Below, in pieces: positions 1 through 8,629 of a DNA stretch of 64,000 bases (positions are counted from its first letter, which is position 1; every line of letters begins with the position of its first letter). The notes beneath the pieces were generated by a model, which was not told where the DNA came from, did not search any database, and saw only the letters and a list, made by a program, of their open reading frames with translations. The translations under genes and the position numbers were made by a program. The DNA lies in the NCBI RefSeq assembly GCF_012035195.1, contig NZ_JAAVJH010000002.1, positions 186,001 through 250,000 of the forward strand. Reading direction: 5' to 3'. This stretch comes from Sphingomonas corticis (GTDB lineage: Bacteria; Pseudomonadota; Alphaproteobacteria; Sphingomonadales; Sphingomonadaceae).

Positions 1-297
1 GCGGTGCGGATAGGCGAGGTCGTCGGCGTCGTGCCGCGCGATCAGCGGCGCGGTGCAGAAGGACAGGCCATGGTTCAGCGCGTCGACGATGCCGCCGTTG
101 GCCTTGTGGTGCACGCGCAGCCGCGGCTCCTCCTGCGCCATGCCGGCGAGGACCGACGCGGTGTCGTCGGTGGACCCGTCGTCGACGACGTGGATCGCGA
201 TGTCGCGCACCGTCTGCGCGCGGATGCTGTCCACTGCCGAGCGGATCGTGCGGGCGGCATTGTAGGCCGGGATGAGGACGTCGATGCTCGCGGTCAT
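1..297 (-). CDS. Glycosyltransferase family 2, N-terminal part (cut by window edge)
   Basis: This is the first 99 codons of a gene that runs off the left edge. It reads as a GT-A fold glycosyltransferase: a VLIPAYNAARTI opening strand, the nucleotide-binding VVDDGSTDDT segment near residue 40, and an ARHDADD stretch near residue 90 that fits the metal-binding DxD site. Such enzymes move a sugar from a nucleotide donor onto a growing glycan at the cytoplasmic membrane face. The ATG (295-297) overlaps the flippase stop codon as ATGA, so the two are co-transcribed and probably serve the same surface polysaccharide. Donor and acceptor cannot be told from this fragment. Confidence 0.85.
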   Translation of the reverse strand, partial: MTASIDVLIPAYNAARTIRSAVDSIRAQTVRDIAIHVVDDGSTDDTASVLAGMAQEEPRLRVHHKANGGIVDALNHGLSFCTAPLIARHDADDLAYPHR

Positions 298-1757
298 GGC
301 CCTTCCTTCCGGCGCCGTGCGTAGAGGCGCGCGACCTCCTGCCACAACGGGTGGTCCGATGCACGCAGCGCCACGATCCAGCCCGCTCCCCCCGCCGCGA
401 TGGCGCCGAGCACGACCGGCAGCGGCACCGCGGGCGACCAGCGCCACGCCGCCATGACCGCCGCGGCGGGCAGGATCGCGGGCAGGCTGGTCAGCGCGCT
501 GGTGCGATAGATGCGCAGCAGCTCGGCCGGCGTCGTCTCCGTCAGGCGGTGGAGGTGGCGGCGGTACAGCCACTGCGCCACCAGCGCGTCGCCGACCCGC
601 GCCAGCGCGGCCGCGGCCAGGCTGTGGAGGCAGCCGGCGACGAACAGCGCGAGGCCGACCGTCGTGCGTATCGCCTCCAGCCGCGCTTGGCGCTTCGTCT
701 CGCCGGTGACCACAAAGACCTCGAACGTCATCGTGATCGAGGTCAGCAGTACGCCGGCGAGGCACAAGAAGCTGAGCGGGACCGCTGCTCCGTCCCATCG
801 TGCGCCGTATACGATGCGAACCAACGGGCCCGCCAGGATGGCGAGACCAAGAAAGGCGGGCCACAACAGGCCGGTGATGGTGCTTACCACTTGAAGGTAG
901 CGGTCGCGCAACGGAAGCCCGTCGCGACGACGGTTCGCAAAATCGACGAACAGCACGCGCGTCGCGATCATGTGAACGTTGTCCCACAGCATGTTGAAGT
1001 TGCCGGAGGCGCGTGTGTAGAGCCCGAGCGCTCCCAGGCCGACGAGCTTGCCCAGCGCGATGTCGGACAGGCGCTGCGCCATGCGGGTGATGCCCGACAC
1101 GGCGAAGATCTGCGCGGCGAAGCGCGACACCGCCGGCCAGTGTTCCAGCGACAGGCGGAAGCGGACGTGGCGCCGCGCGACCGCCATCACCGTCAGGTTG
1201 GTGAGGAGCGTGGTCGCGATCTGGCTGTAGGCCAGGCTCATGTAGCGGAACCCGGCGAGCGCCAGCCCGACGGTCAGGATCAGCCCGGTCGCGGTGGAGC
1301 CGGTGCGGATCAGCGCCAGCGTGCGGAACTGCCCCTCGCGTTCCATCATGGCGTTGGGCAGGAACGACAGCGGGCCGAGCAGCGGCACGAGGGCGAGCAC
1401 CAGCAGCACGTCGCGAACGCCGGGATCGCCGAAGAAAGCCCCGCCGAGCAGCGCAGCCAGCGCCACCAGCGCCGCCAGTACCAGCGACGCCAGCACGTTG
1501 ACGGTGAAGGTTGTGGCGAGCAGGCCTGGCGACAGCGCGGGCTCGCGGATCAGGAAATTGTTGAGGCCCATTGCCTGGATGATGGCGAGCAGCCCGACCA
1601 TCGCGGTGGCGATCGCGTATATGCCTGTGTCGTGGGGTGTGAGCAGGCGGGCAACCGCGACCGAGCCCAGGAAGGTGAGAATGAAATAGCTGACCTGCCC
1701 AAACCCGACCCAGGCGAGCGATCGGCGAATGGTTGGCGAGGGGGTGTCCGAAGCCAC
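294..1757 (-). CDS. Wzx-type polysaccharide flippase (PST family)
   Basis: A 487-residue integral membrane protein with about 12-14 hydrophobic segments spread over its whole length and few charged stretches. The N-terminal pattern (SLAWVGFGQVSYFILTFLGS, then VARLLTPHDTGIYAIA) is typical of the polysaccharide transporter/Wzx family in the MOP superfamily, which flips undecaprenyl-linked glycan units across the inner membrane. The start is GTG at 1755-1757. The gene is followed by a GT2 gene with an ATGA overlap, and more glycosyltransferases lie to the right on both strands, which supports a role in capsule, exopolysaccharide or O-antigen export. The exact glycan is unknown. Confidence 0.85.
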   Translation of the reverse strand: MASDTPSPTIRRSLAWVGFGQVSYFILTFLGSVAVARLLTPHDTGIYAIATAMVGLLAIIQAMGLNNFLIREPALSPGLLATTFTVNVLASLVLAALVALAALLGGAFFGDPGVRDVLLVLALVPLLGPLSFLPNAMMEREGQFRTLALIRTGSTATGLILTVGLALAGFRYMSLAYSQIATTLLTNLTVMAVARRHVRFRLSLEHWPAVSRFAAQIFAVSGITRMAQRLSDIALGKLVGLGALGLYTRASGNFNMLWDNVHMIATRVLFVDFANRRRDGLPLRDRYLQVVSTITGLLWPAFLGLAILAGPLVRIVYGARWDGAAVPLSFLCLAGVLLTSITMTFEVFVVTGETKRQARLEAIRTTVGLALFVAGCLHSLAAAALARVGDALVAQWLYRRHLHRLTETTPAELLRIYRTSALTSLPAILPAAAVMAAWRWSPAVPLPVVLGAIAAGGAGWIVALRASDHPLWQEVARLYARRRKEGP

Positions 1758-1863
1758 GGGCCTGCGATTATCCGATCTGCGAGAGAGATGCGCCGACTAG
1801 CAGGGTCGCGCTGCAGTGCAATATAAACTTGCCGCCACGGCAGGGCGTGGGTAGGTTGATGAA

Positions 1864-2796
1864 ATGACTGATTTCGTAGCGGTTGTCACCATCAACTGGA
1901 ACCGTTGGCGAATGACGCTCGATTGCGTCGAGGCGCTTCGTGCCACCCGAGGAGCGGCATGGCATCTCTACATCGTCGACAATGCGTCGAGCGACGACTC
2001 GGTGGATCGACTCCGCGGGATAGGCGGCGATGTGACGCTGATCGAGAACCCAGTGAACGAGGGTTGGACCGGCGGCAACAATCGCGGGATCGAGGCGGCC
2101 CTTGCCGATGGTCACGATCATGTCTTCATTTTGAATAATGACGCTTTGGTTGAGCCTGACACCCTGGCAACTCTGCTGAAGGCGAGGGGGGAAACGGGGA
2201 CAGACGCCGTGCTCGGCCCGCTGCAGATCGGGGTCGATGATCCCGAAGCGGACTTCTTCGGTGCCTATCGGCACGAACGAACCGGGATGCCGGTCCAATA
2301 CCGCAAGAACCCCGCGCCAAGCGATAGTACATACGCCAAGACCTATACGGTAAAGGGTGCAGCGATCTTCGCTCATCGTCGCCACTTCGACCGCGTCGGT
2401 CTTCTCGACGAGCGCTTCTACCTCAACTGCGACGACACCGACTGGTGCCTCCGTGCCGCAGCGGCCGGTTTTCCTCTCCTGATGGTCCAGCCGTCGAGCG
2501 TGCGGCACATCGGCTCAGCTTCGCTGGGCGATTACATGGCGCCTTTGCAAACCTACTTCCGCACACGCAACCGGCTTCTGCTTGCAGAAAAGCACGGCAC
2601 GCGTCGCGAGCGACTGCGGCAATGGCGATCAACCGTCCGCCAAGTGATCGATCTCGCAGGGCAGAGTGCTCCAAAGAACAGCCGCGCCGCGGCTCGTCTC
2701 GGGGCTTTGCACTATCTTGTGCGGCGCTTCGGTGATTGCCCCGACATCGTTCGCAAATGGCACGCGGAAGCCCGCGCGCAGATTAGGCCATCCTGA
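1864..2796 (+). CDS. Glycosyltransferase family 2 (rhamnosyltransferase-like)
   Basis: A 310-residue soluble GT2 enzyme. Visible landmarks are AVVTINWNRWRMTLDCVEAL at the N-terminus, VDNASSDDSVDRL, GGNNRGIEAAL, the LNNDALVEP metal site near residue 95, and CDDTDWCLRAAAAGF near residue 190. That set resembles the WbbL/RfbF-like group often annotated as rhamnosyl- or other dTDP-sugar transferases. The gene is divergent from the flippase (start 1757) with a 106-bp gap and convergent with the next glycosyltransferase. GC content in its 5' half is slightly lower than in most of the window. The sugar specificity is inference only. Confidence 0.85.
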   Translation: MTDFVAVVTINWNRWRMTLDCVEALRATRGAAWHLYIVDNASSDDSVDRLRGIGGDVTLIENPVNEGWTGGNNRGIEAALADGHDHVFILNNDALVEPDTLATLLKARGETGTDAVLGPLQIGVDDPEADFFGAYRHERTGMPVQYRKNPAPSDSTYAKTYTVKGAAIFAHRRHFDRVGLLDERFYLNCDDTDWCLRAAAAGFPLLMVQPSSVRHIGSASLGDYMAPLQTYFRTRNRLLLAEKHGTRRERLRQWRSTVRQVIDLAGQSAPKNSRAAARLGALHYLVRRFGDCPDIVRKWHAEARAQIRPS

Positions 2797-2848
2797 AGGG
2801 TCAGCGGGAGCAGGTCCGTAGTCCAGGCCCCTTCGAAGAAGCCGTTCG

Positions 2849-4012
2849 TCAGCCAGCCAGGTGGGTCTGGTGTCGAGATGAGTCAAAGCTATGCTTCAGA
2901 TCGCTTTCGATCAGCGACCAGAGGCGCCTCGTAGTGTGCGCCGCAGTCCGCTCGCGGCCGAATTCGCGAATGTGTTCCTCGCGAAACATGTGCCGGGTGT
3001 AGGCGAACCGACGAACACCGTCTGCGATGGTTTGCGGAGCCGGATCTGGAAGCAGGATACCCGTATGACCGTCCTCGATGGCGTCGCGGACGCCACCGGT
3101 GGCCACTGCGATTGATGGTACGCCGGCGCAGGCGGCCTCGACATAGACCATCCCGAAGCCTTCGACGTCGGTCGCCGTCGGCTTGACCGCAAGAACGAGC
3201 ACGTTAGCCCGCGCAAGGTGGAGTCCGATCTCGCTGCGCGTGGCGTCACCGGTAAACGTGACCCGCCTGTCCAGGCCTTTCGCTTCTGCAAGCGCCCGCA
3301 GGCGCGGCAGATCGTCTCCGTCGCCGATCACGGTCAGGCTCACCGGAAGGTCGTCCATCAGAAGGGCCATGGCCTCGATCAGGCCGTCGACATTCTTGCG
3401 TCGTGCTGCTGGCTGCAGCCGCGCGATGGTCAGGATCTGCAAGCCTTCGGCGGGCTCACGCACGACCCTCAGATAGTCGGCATTCACGCCCGGATGCACG
3501 ACATGCACCTTTGCCGGATCCACGGCTGCGAACTCGAGGGCAAGGTCGGCCGTGTAACGGCTGTTGGCGAATATCAATCGCGCTGATGCGAGCCCGTGGC
3601 GGACCTTGCGACGACGCCATGCGGGGGTGACCGATGTCGGCAAGCCCAGCCGCTTCAGCAGCCGATCCGCTTTATCGAGGGCGTCATTATACGGCATCCA
3701 GGGCTTAAGCGCATCGCTGCCGTGGACGTAGCCGTAAACGGGTGCATCGACATAGGGTGCCAGGGCGGTCAGCGGTGCGCTCAGCGCCAGCCAGGCGTCG
3801 ACCTTCTCTGCCTGCATCATCTCGGCATCCCGGCGCAGTCGACCGGTAAGGCGATTGATGATGCGCCCGCGTCTCAGCGGGACATGCCGGTCCGGCCATG
3901 TCAGCACCGTGAGGTCCGCCATATCGTCGAGCGCTCGAACGAGTTCGCCCGCGTGCTCCTCCATGCCACCGCGTTGCGGCGGAAATTCGGACGCAAGAAT
4001 TCCTAGGCGCAA
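2849..4012 (-). CDS. Glycosyltransferase family 4 (GT-B fold)
   Basis: A 387-residue GT-B transferase. The N-terminal domain opens with LGILASEFPPQRGGMEEHA, the glycine-rich acceptor loop. The C-terminal domain carries TIARLQPAARRKNVDGLIEA and the nucleotide-sugar motif DVEGFGMVYVEAACAGVPSI, where the first Glu of the E-x7-E pattern is seen. The likely start is TTG at 4010-4012, which has a GAGGA ribosome site a few bases upstream; no ATG is better placed. It would act at the cytoplasmic side of the membrane in glycan assembly. It is divergent from the next GT2 gene, with a 221-bp shared upstream region. Confidence 0.85.
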   Translation of the reverse strand: MRLGILASEFPPQRGGMEEHAGELVRALDDMADLTVLTWPDRHVPLRRGRIINRLTGRLRRDAEMMQAEKVDAWLALSAPLTALAPYVDAPVYGYVHGSDALKPWMPYNDALDKADRLLKRLGLPTSVTPAWRRRKVRHGLASARLIFANSRYTADLALEFAAVDPAKVHVVHPGVNADYLRVVREPAEGLQILTIARLQPAARRKNVDGLIEAMALLMDDLPVSLTVIGDGDDLPRLRALAEAKGLDRRVTFTGDATRSEIGLHLARANVLVLAVKPTATDVEGFGMVYVEAACAGVPSIAVATGGVRDAIEDGHTGILLPDPAPQTIADGVRRFAYTRHMFREEHIREFGRERTAAHTTRRLWSLIESDLKHSFDSSRHQTHLAG

Positions 4013-4233
4013 GACGGTCCTCGAAACGGAGGTTGCCCAAACGCCCCTGGGTGACGGACGTCGTCCTGGGGCGAGCGATACTAACCATCGGCGCTTATCT
4101 CATTGCTGGTGCTGCGGCCAGCGCATTTGCCTTCCCTTGCGGTCCGGCCGCTGGACCTCCTAAGGACGCGAGCATCCGCCCCCACGCCGCGAAAGCGAAT
4201 TGTGCGATCCTTGTTCGCGCTGGAGACTTGCAG

Positions 4234-5115
4234 ATGAGATGGAAGGGTTCTGACGTCACCGTCGTCATTCCCACCTACAATCGCGCGGCGCTGCTGGAAA
4301 AGGCGATCGCCAGCGCGCTCGCGCAGACCGAGCCGGTGGGCGCGATCATCGTCGTCGACGACGGCTCCACCGACGACAGCCGGGAACGGGTGGCGGCGCT
4401 GGCCGCGCGCGATCCCCGCATCAGCCTGCGGACGCAGGCCAACGCCGGCGCCAACGTGGCGCGCAACACCGGCGTGGCGGCGGCCGCGACGGCGCTGGTC
4501 GGCTTCCTCGACTCGGACGATCGCTGGATGCCGGAGAAGATCGAGCGCCAGCTGGCGGCATGGCGGGCGCGTCCGGACGCGGTCGCCAGCTTCACCGGCA
4601 TTCTGGCGGTGGACGGCGACCGGCCGCTCTACAGCTACGACATCCCCGTGGAGCTCACCATCGACGAGATCCGGCGCCACAACGTGCTGGGCAGCACCTC
4701 CTCGGCGCTGGTCCGCACGGACGTGCTGCGCGCCGTCGGCGGGTTCGATCCGGGGCTGCCCAGCTGCCAGGACTGGGACCTGTACCTGCGCCTTCGCCGT
4801 GCCGGCCCGTTCGCCACGGTGACGGACGACCTCGTCCTCTACGACGACGGGCCGCACGATCGCATCACGCACCAGTCCGGCAAGACCGTGGCCGGACACG
4901 AGGCGGTGTTCGCGCGCGCGCTGTCCGACGTGGACGACCCGCGCGAGCGGCGCCGCATCCGTGCCGCGCACGCCGAGGTGATGACGCGCCTCTACCTGCG
5001 CCATGGCGACTGGCGCGCCGCTCGCCGGCAGGCGATCCGCGCCGCGGTGCTCGATCCCAACCTGATCCATGTCAGGAAACTGGCGCGAATTGTCGTGCGG
5101 CGAGCGAAATCTTAA
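4234..5115 (+). CDS. Glycosyltransferase family 2
   Basis: A 293-residue GT2 enzyme starting at an ATG preceded by GGAGA (4222-4226); an upstream in-frame ATG at 4033 gives an implausible extension. Landmarks are VTVVIPTYNRAALLEKAIAS, VVDDGSTDDSRERV, the GFLDSDDRWMPEKIERQ metal site, and a DWDLYLRLRRAGPF segment that matches the acceptor-side motif of family-2 enzymes. The C-terminal 60 residues are Arg-rich and helical. It is probably part of the same surface glycan locus as the genes to its left. Its product sugar linkage is not evident. Confidence 0.85.
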   Translation: MRWKGSDVTVVIPTYNRAALLEKAIASALAQTEPVGAIIVVDDGSTDDSRERVAALAARDPRISLRTQANAGANVARNTGVAAAATALVGFLDSDDRWMPEKIERQLAAWRARPDAVASFTGILAVDGDRPLYSYDIPVELTIDEIRRHNVLGSTSSALVRTDVLRAVGGFDPGLPSCQDWDLYLRLRRAGPFATVTDDLVLYDDGPHDRITHQSGKTVAGHEAVFARALSDVDDPRERRRIRAAHAEVMTRLYLRHGDWRAARRQAIRAAVLDPNLIHVRKLARIVVRRAKS

Positions 5116-5213
5116 CCCTTTAGTGACGCTTACGTACAAGCCACGGCACCAACGATGCTGTATTGCGTTCATCTTCGGGCAAGGTTTTCTTGTCGATCAA
5201 AAGGGAGAGACAC

Positions 5214-5846
5214 ATGCGATACGCGATCATGGCGGCCGTCGCGCTCGGCGCGGCGGCGGTCCCCGCCTCGGCGGCGCCGGTCATCACCTTCAACGGCGGA
5301 CAGGGCGGCAACGCCGCCGGCACCACCGTATTCCAGAACTACGACTCGCTGACGAGCGGCAGCTCCATCGGCACGGATGCCTTCGTGTACAGCTCGTCGG
5401 GGAGCACGGCCTCGCGTCCCGGTTTCGGCAGCTCGGGCAATTTCGCCGCGGTCCTGGCGAACGGAAGCTACTCGGTGGCCTTCGCCGCCAGCAGCGTCTT
5501 CTCGTTCGTGCTGGGCTCGCTCGACACGTACAACACGCTCCTCCTGAGCTTCGAGGACGGCACGTCGCTCTCGCTCGCAGGCGGCGACATCAAGGGCGGC
5601 GGCGCCTTCACCAGCGGCAGCACCGGCTCCGCCACCAGCAACGGCCTCGTCACCTACAACGCGGGTACCGGTCCGCGCATGGTCGGCGCGACGTTCACCT
5701 CGACAGACAATTCGTTCGAGTTCGACAACCTGGCCGCCAACGGCGTGCCGGAGCCGGCCACCTGGGCGCTGATGATCCTGGGCTTCGGCGCGGTTGGCGG
5801 GGCGCTTCGCCGTCGCACCGGGCGTCTGGCTATTGCGACCGCCTGA
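5214..5846 (+). CDS. PEP-CTERM sorting domain protein
   Basis: A 210-residue exported protein. It has a cleavable signal peptide (MRYAIMAAVALGAAAVPASA) and ends in the PEPxxWA-CTERM module: PEPATWALMILGFGAVGG followed by an Arg cluster. This type of tripartite tail (PEP motif, membrane helix, basic end) is processed by an exosortase (EpsH family), which is not encoded in this window. The body is Gly/Ser/Thr-rich, without cysteine, and resembles a beta-sandwich surface protein. The ATG at 5214 has a GGGAGAG ribosome site. PEP-CTERM proteins are typically found with exopolysaccharide loci, as here. A strong hairpin follows the stop codon. Confidence 0.85.
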   Translation: MRYAIMAAVALGAAAVPASAAPVITFNGGQGGNAAGTTVFQNYDSLTSGSSIGTDAFVYSSSGSTASRPGFGSSGNFAAVLANGSYSVAFAASSVFSFVLGSLDTYNTLLLSFEDGTSLSLAGGDIKGGGAFTSGSTGSATSNGLVTYNAGTGPRMVGATFTSTDNSFEFDNLAANGVPEPATWALMILGFGAVGGALRRRTGRLAIATA

Positions 5847-5865
5847 TGGTTTTCCCGACGGGACT

Positions 5866-5905
5866 GGGGGCCGCCGACCCTTGGTCGGCGGCCCCTTCTC
5901 TTTGT
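5866..5905 (+). terminator. Rho-independent terminator after the PEP-CTERM gene
   Basis: A 13-bp GC-rich stem (GGGGCCGCCGACC paired with GGTCGGCGGCCCC, 5867-5894) with a short loop, followed by a T-rich tract TTCTCTTTG. It lies about 20 bp downstream of the PEP-CTERM stop codon and should end that monocistronic transcript before the GH26-like gene. Confidence 0.8.
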
Positions 5906-6026
5906 CCTTTTCCCTTTCCCGAAAGGAGTTTGTTCACCCTATTCCCGTATCCCTTTCCGAGTGGCGCTGCCGCGGCCCCGCAGTCCCGGCGTCCCGCACC
6001 CCTGCATCCAGCTCCTCGGAAACGTC

Positions 6027-7562
6027 ATGCGCATGTCAGTTGATCTCGGAACCGGGACGGTCGATCGCGACCGCGGCTTCCCGCGCGATCCCTTTAACCC
6101 TATCGATGGGACTCCTGACCACGATCGGACGCGCGCGGCGCGCCGGAAAGGCCCGGCGCTGCTCCTCTCCCTCCTGTCCCTGGCGACCGCCGCGTGCGGC
6201 GCGGAGAGCGCGGAGAGCGCGGATGCGCCCGTCGCCGCGCCGCCGGTCGTGGTCGCCCCCACCGTGGCGCTCTCGCTCAACGCCGCCGAGGCGGTGACCG
6301 GCGCCCCCGCGACGCTGACTTGGACGTCCACCAACGCGAACTCCTGCACGGCGACGGGCGCGTGGAGCGGAAGCCGGGATGCCGCCGGCAGCGGCAGCGT
6401 GACGGCGGGCTCGCCGGGGAGCCACACCTACACCCTGACCTGCACCGGTGCGGGCGGCAGCGCGTCCGCGTCCGCGACGCTGCTGGTCAACGCGGTGGCC
6501 GCTTCGTCGCCCCTGCCCGGCAGCGGTGCGTGGCGCCCGCCCTACGGCCTGTACGTCGGCAACCCGCACGGCAACGATGCCACCGCCATGGCGCTGTTCC
6601 AGTCGCGCTGGGACGCGTCAGTGCGCCAGCTGCGCCGGCAGCCGCAGTTCTTCGGCACGTTCACCGATTTCAGCAAGGACTGGAAGGAATGGGCCGGCAA
6701 CGCCAGCTGGTTCGCCTGGTCGTTCAACAAGTCGGAGCGGGTGGCGGGCATGAAGCCGGTGATCGGCATCAAGCTGTCGACCAACGCCTATTGGAACCGG
6801 CAGAACGACGCCTTCCGCGAGATCATCTCCGGCAAGCACGACCAGGTCTATCGCGACGTCGTCGCGGCGTGGCGCGACAACGGCTACAAGGAGCTTCGCT
6901 TCCGCATCTCCTACGAATTCAACGGCAATTTCATGCCCGATAATTTCGGCAAGGACGCGGAGACGCTGAACCTGTGGAAGCAGGCCTTCGCGCACGTCGC
7001 GGACGTCCTGCACGACGTGCCGGGCGTGAAGGTGCTGGTGGTGTGGAACCCCGCCAATATCAACTGGAACGGCAATTCGGTCATCGGGTCCTACCCGGGG
7101 GACGAGTATGTCGACGTGATCTCGTCGGACATCTACAGCACGATGTACCCGCTCAGCCTGGTCGACTGGTCGAACGGTCCAAAGGCCGCCAACCTGCTCG
7201 AATGGTCGAAGAACCCGGTCAACCGCATCCATTACTGGGATTTCCCCGGTGCGACCGAGTGGACCGCGCGGGGCAGCGGATGGGGCATGGTGCAGGCGCT
7301 CGAGTTCGCGCTGGCGCGGCGCAAGCCGTTCGCGATCAGCGAGACGGGCGTCGGCGGCGACAACGTGAAGACAGGGCCGGCCGACGATCCCGAATTCCCC
7401 GCCTACCTCGGCGCGCGGCTGGCCGATTTCGTTCGCCGCGGCGGGACGGTCGATCACGTCGTGATATGGGATTACGACGCAAGCGACGGCAAGTGGCGCT
7501 TCACCGACGTGCCCGCCAAGTCGGCGACCGCGGCGGCCTGGACCCGCTTCGTCAACCCCTGA
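6027..7562 (+). CDS. Putative GH26-like glycoside hydrolase lipoprotein with an Ig-like domain
   Basis: About 511 residues. A hydrophobic stretch (LLLSLLSLATAAC) ends in a lipobox-like Cys, so the protein is probably a lipoprotein. Next comes an Ig-like domain of about 75 residues (LSLNAAEAVTGAPATLTWTS onwards), of a type often seen in secreted carbohydrate-active enzymes. The catalytic part of about 340 residues contains RFRISYEFNGNF (candidate acid/base Glu) and FAISETGVGG (candidate nucleophile Glu), the spacing and context expected for GH26/clan GH-A endo-mannanase-like enzymes. The start is uncertain: ATG 6027 or 6033 leaves an unusually long charged leader, and an upstream ATG exists at 5961. 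Location beside glycan genes suggests it trims the cell's own exopolysaccharide. Confidence 0.65.
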   Translation: MRMSVDLGTGTVDRDRGFPRDPFNPIDGTPDHDRTRAARRKGPALLLSLLSLATAACGAESAESADAPVAAPPVVVAPTVALSLNAAEAVTGAPATLTWTSTNANSCTATGAWSGSRDAAGSGSVTAGSPGSHTYTLTCTGAGGSASASATLLVNAVAASSPLPGSGAWRPPYGLYVGNPHGNDATAMALFQSRWDASVRQLRRQPQFFGTFTDFSKDWKEWAGNASWFAWSFNKSERVAGMKPVIGIKLSTNAYWNRQNDAFREIISGKHDQVYRDVVAAWRDNGYKELRFRISYEFNGNFMPDNFGKDAETLNLWKQAFAHVADVLHDVPGVKVLVVWNPANINWNGNSVIGSYPGDEYVDVISSDIYSTMYPLSLVDWSNGPKAANLLEWSKNPVNRIHYWDFPGATEWTARGSGWGMVQALEFALARRKPFAISETGVGGDNVKTGPADDPEFPAYLGARLADFVRRGGTVDHVVIWDYDASDGKWRFTDVPAKSATAAAWTRFVNP

Positions 7563-7566
7563 GCCA

Positions 7567-7596
7567 GGGGGCCGCACCGGGGCAGGGGCGGCCCCC
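7567..7596. terminator. Bidirectional hairpin between GH26-like gene and csgH
   Basis: A perfect 9-bp stem, GGGGGCCGC (7567-7575) with GCGGCCCCC (7588-7596), sits in the 36-bp gap between two convergent genes. There is no long T tract on either side, so it may act as a weak or Rho-assisted terminator for both. Confidence 0.5.
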
Positions 7597-7598
7597 GC

Positions 7599-7952
7599 TC
7601 AGGAGCTGCGGCTCACCTGATAGGCGGGTGCCCCTTCCGGCTCGACGCGCAGTTGCGCGGTCCAGGCGCGGCGGCGGTCGCCGCCCAGGGTCGACGTCAG
7701 CAGGATCGTCGTCTCGCCCGGGCGCAGGCGGACGCTGCCGCGCTGGACGGTGCGGCTGCCCGCACTCGACACCTCCAGCGAGTAGCGCGCCGCTACGCCC
7801 GTGGCGGCACGCCCCACCACCTGCACCTTCACCCCCGTCGCGACCGCCTCCGTCACCAGCGTGATCGGCGCGTCGGGCGGCGGCGGGGGCGCCTGTTCCG
7901 CCGGGGCGGCGATGGCGCCCAGCGTGGCGGCGATCAATACCGACGGGTCCAT
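7599..7952 (-). CDS. csgH: CsgH-like curli assembly chaperone
   Basis: A 117-residue protein with a short hydrophobic N-terminus (LIAATLGAIAAPA) followed by a Pro-rich linker and an all-beta domain of about 80 residues. The domain pattern (VQVVGRAATGVAARYSLEVS, SVRLRPGETTILLTST) fits the immunoglobulin-like CsgC/CsgH fold, which binds curlin in the periplasm and blocks early amyloid formation. Alphaproteobacteria carry CsgH in place of CsgC. It is the last gene of the curli cluster, which strongly supports the call. The hydrophobic N-terminus is short for a signal peptide, so a longer start could exist, but none is clearly better. Confidence 0.7.
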   Translation of the reverse strand: MDPSVLIAATLGAIAAPAEQAPPPPPDAPITLVTEAVATGVKVQVVGRAATGVAARYSLEVSSAGSRTVQRGSVRLRPGETTILLTSTLGGDRRRAWTAQLRVEPEGAPAYQVSRSS

Positions 7953-7978
7953 GGCTCAGTCCTTCCGGTTGCGAACCC

Positions 7979-8629
7979 TCAGCGCGGGGGCGTCTGGTTC
8001 AGGATGGCGTCGATCACCACCAGCGCCTCGGGCGAGACCCCGGCGGGCAGCGCGCCCGGGGCGACGGCGGCCGCGGCGGCGGCATCGTCGTCGCGACGCA
8101 CGATCGCGGCGACCGCCTGGGCCTGCGGACTGGCGGGATCCGCCTTCTCCGCGTCGTCCGGTCGCGGTGCGAAGGGACTGCCCGACGGCTGCCCGGCGCG
8201 CAGCCGCTGGTCGACCAGCAGCCGCTGCTCGGGCGACAGCACCAGCGGATCGGGTCGCGCATAGTCGCGGGCGCGGGTCTCGATCGGCCGGACGCAGACG
8301 GGGACGCCCGCGTTGCCGGCCGACGGATCGCAGCGGTCCTGTCCGACGACACGGGCGGTCGGCACGCCGCGCCCGTCCGCCGGGCGCGACAGCGGCTCGG
8401 ACGCCTCGGCGCTGCGACCATCGCTCAGCTGACGGGTGGGCAGCGCGGAGCGCGGGCCGGTGCTGACTTGCGAGGCCGTCGTGGCGCGCGCGCCGGTGAT
8501 GTCGGGAAGGATCTGGTCCGAGCGCACGTCGCGCGGCGCCGATGGCGGGGACAGTAGCGCGCGATCGACGTCGCGCTCGGCGGCCTGACCCGGCGCGGCG
8601 AGCAGCAGGAGAAGCGAAGCGAGCGTCAC
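7979..8629 (-). CDS. Unknown secreted protein in the curli operon
   Basis: A 216-residue protein I do not recognise. It begins with a signal peptide (MTLASLLLLLAAPGQAAERD). The mature part is rich in Pro, Arg, Asp and Ala and looks largely disordered; it has two cysteines about 13 residues apart (DRCDPS and VPVCVRP) that may form a disulfide, and a helical C-terminus (ALVVIDAILNQTPPR). Its ATG overlaps the stop of the upstream curlin as ATGA, so it is translationally coupled to it. No CsgE is seen in this cluster, and the position invites a role in curlin export or fibre anchoring, but the sequence does not show CsgE features. Confidence 0.7.
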   Translation of the reverse strand: MTLASLLLLLAAPGQAAERDVDRALLSPPSAPRDVRSDQILPDITGARATTASQVSTGPRSALPTRQLSDGRSAEASEPLSRPADGRGVPTARVVGQDRCDPSAGNAGVPVCVRPIETRARDYARPDPLVLSPEQRLLVDQRLRAGQPSGSPFAPRPDDAEKADPASPQAQAVAAIVRRDDDAAAAAAVAPGALPAGVSPEALVVIDAILNQTPPR

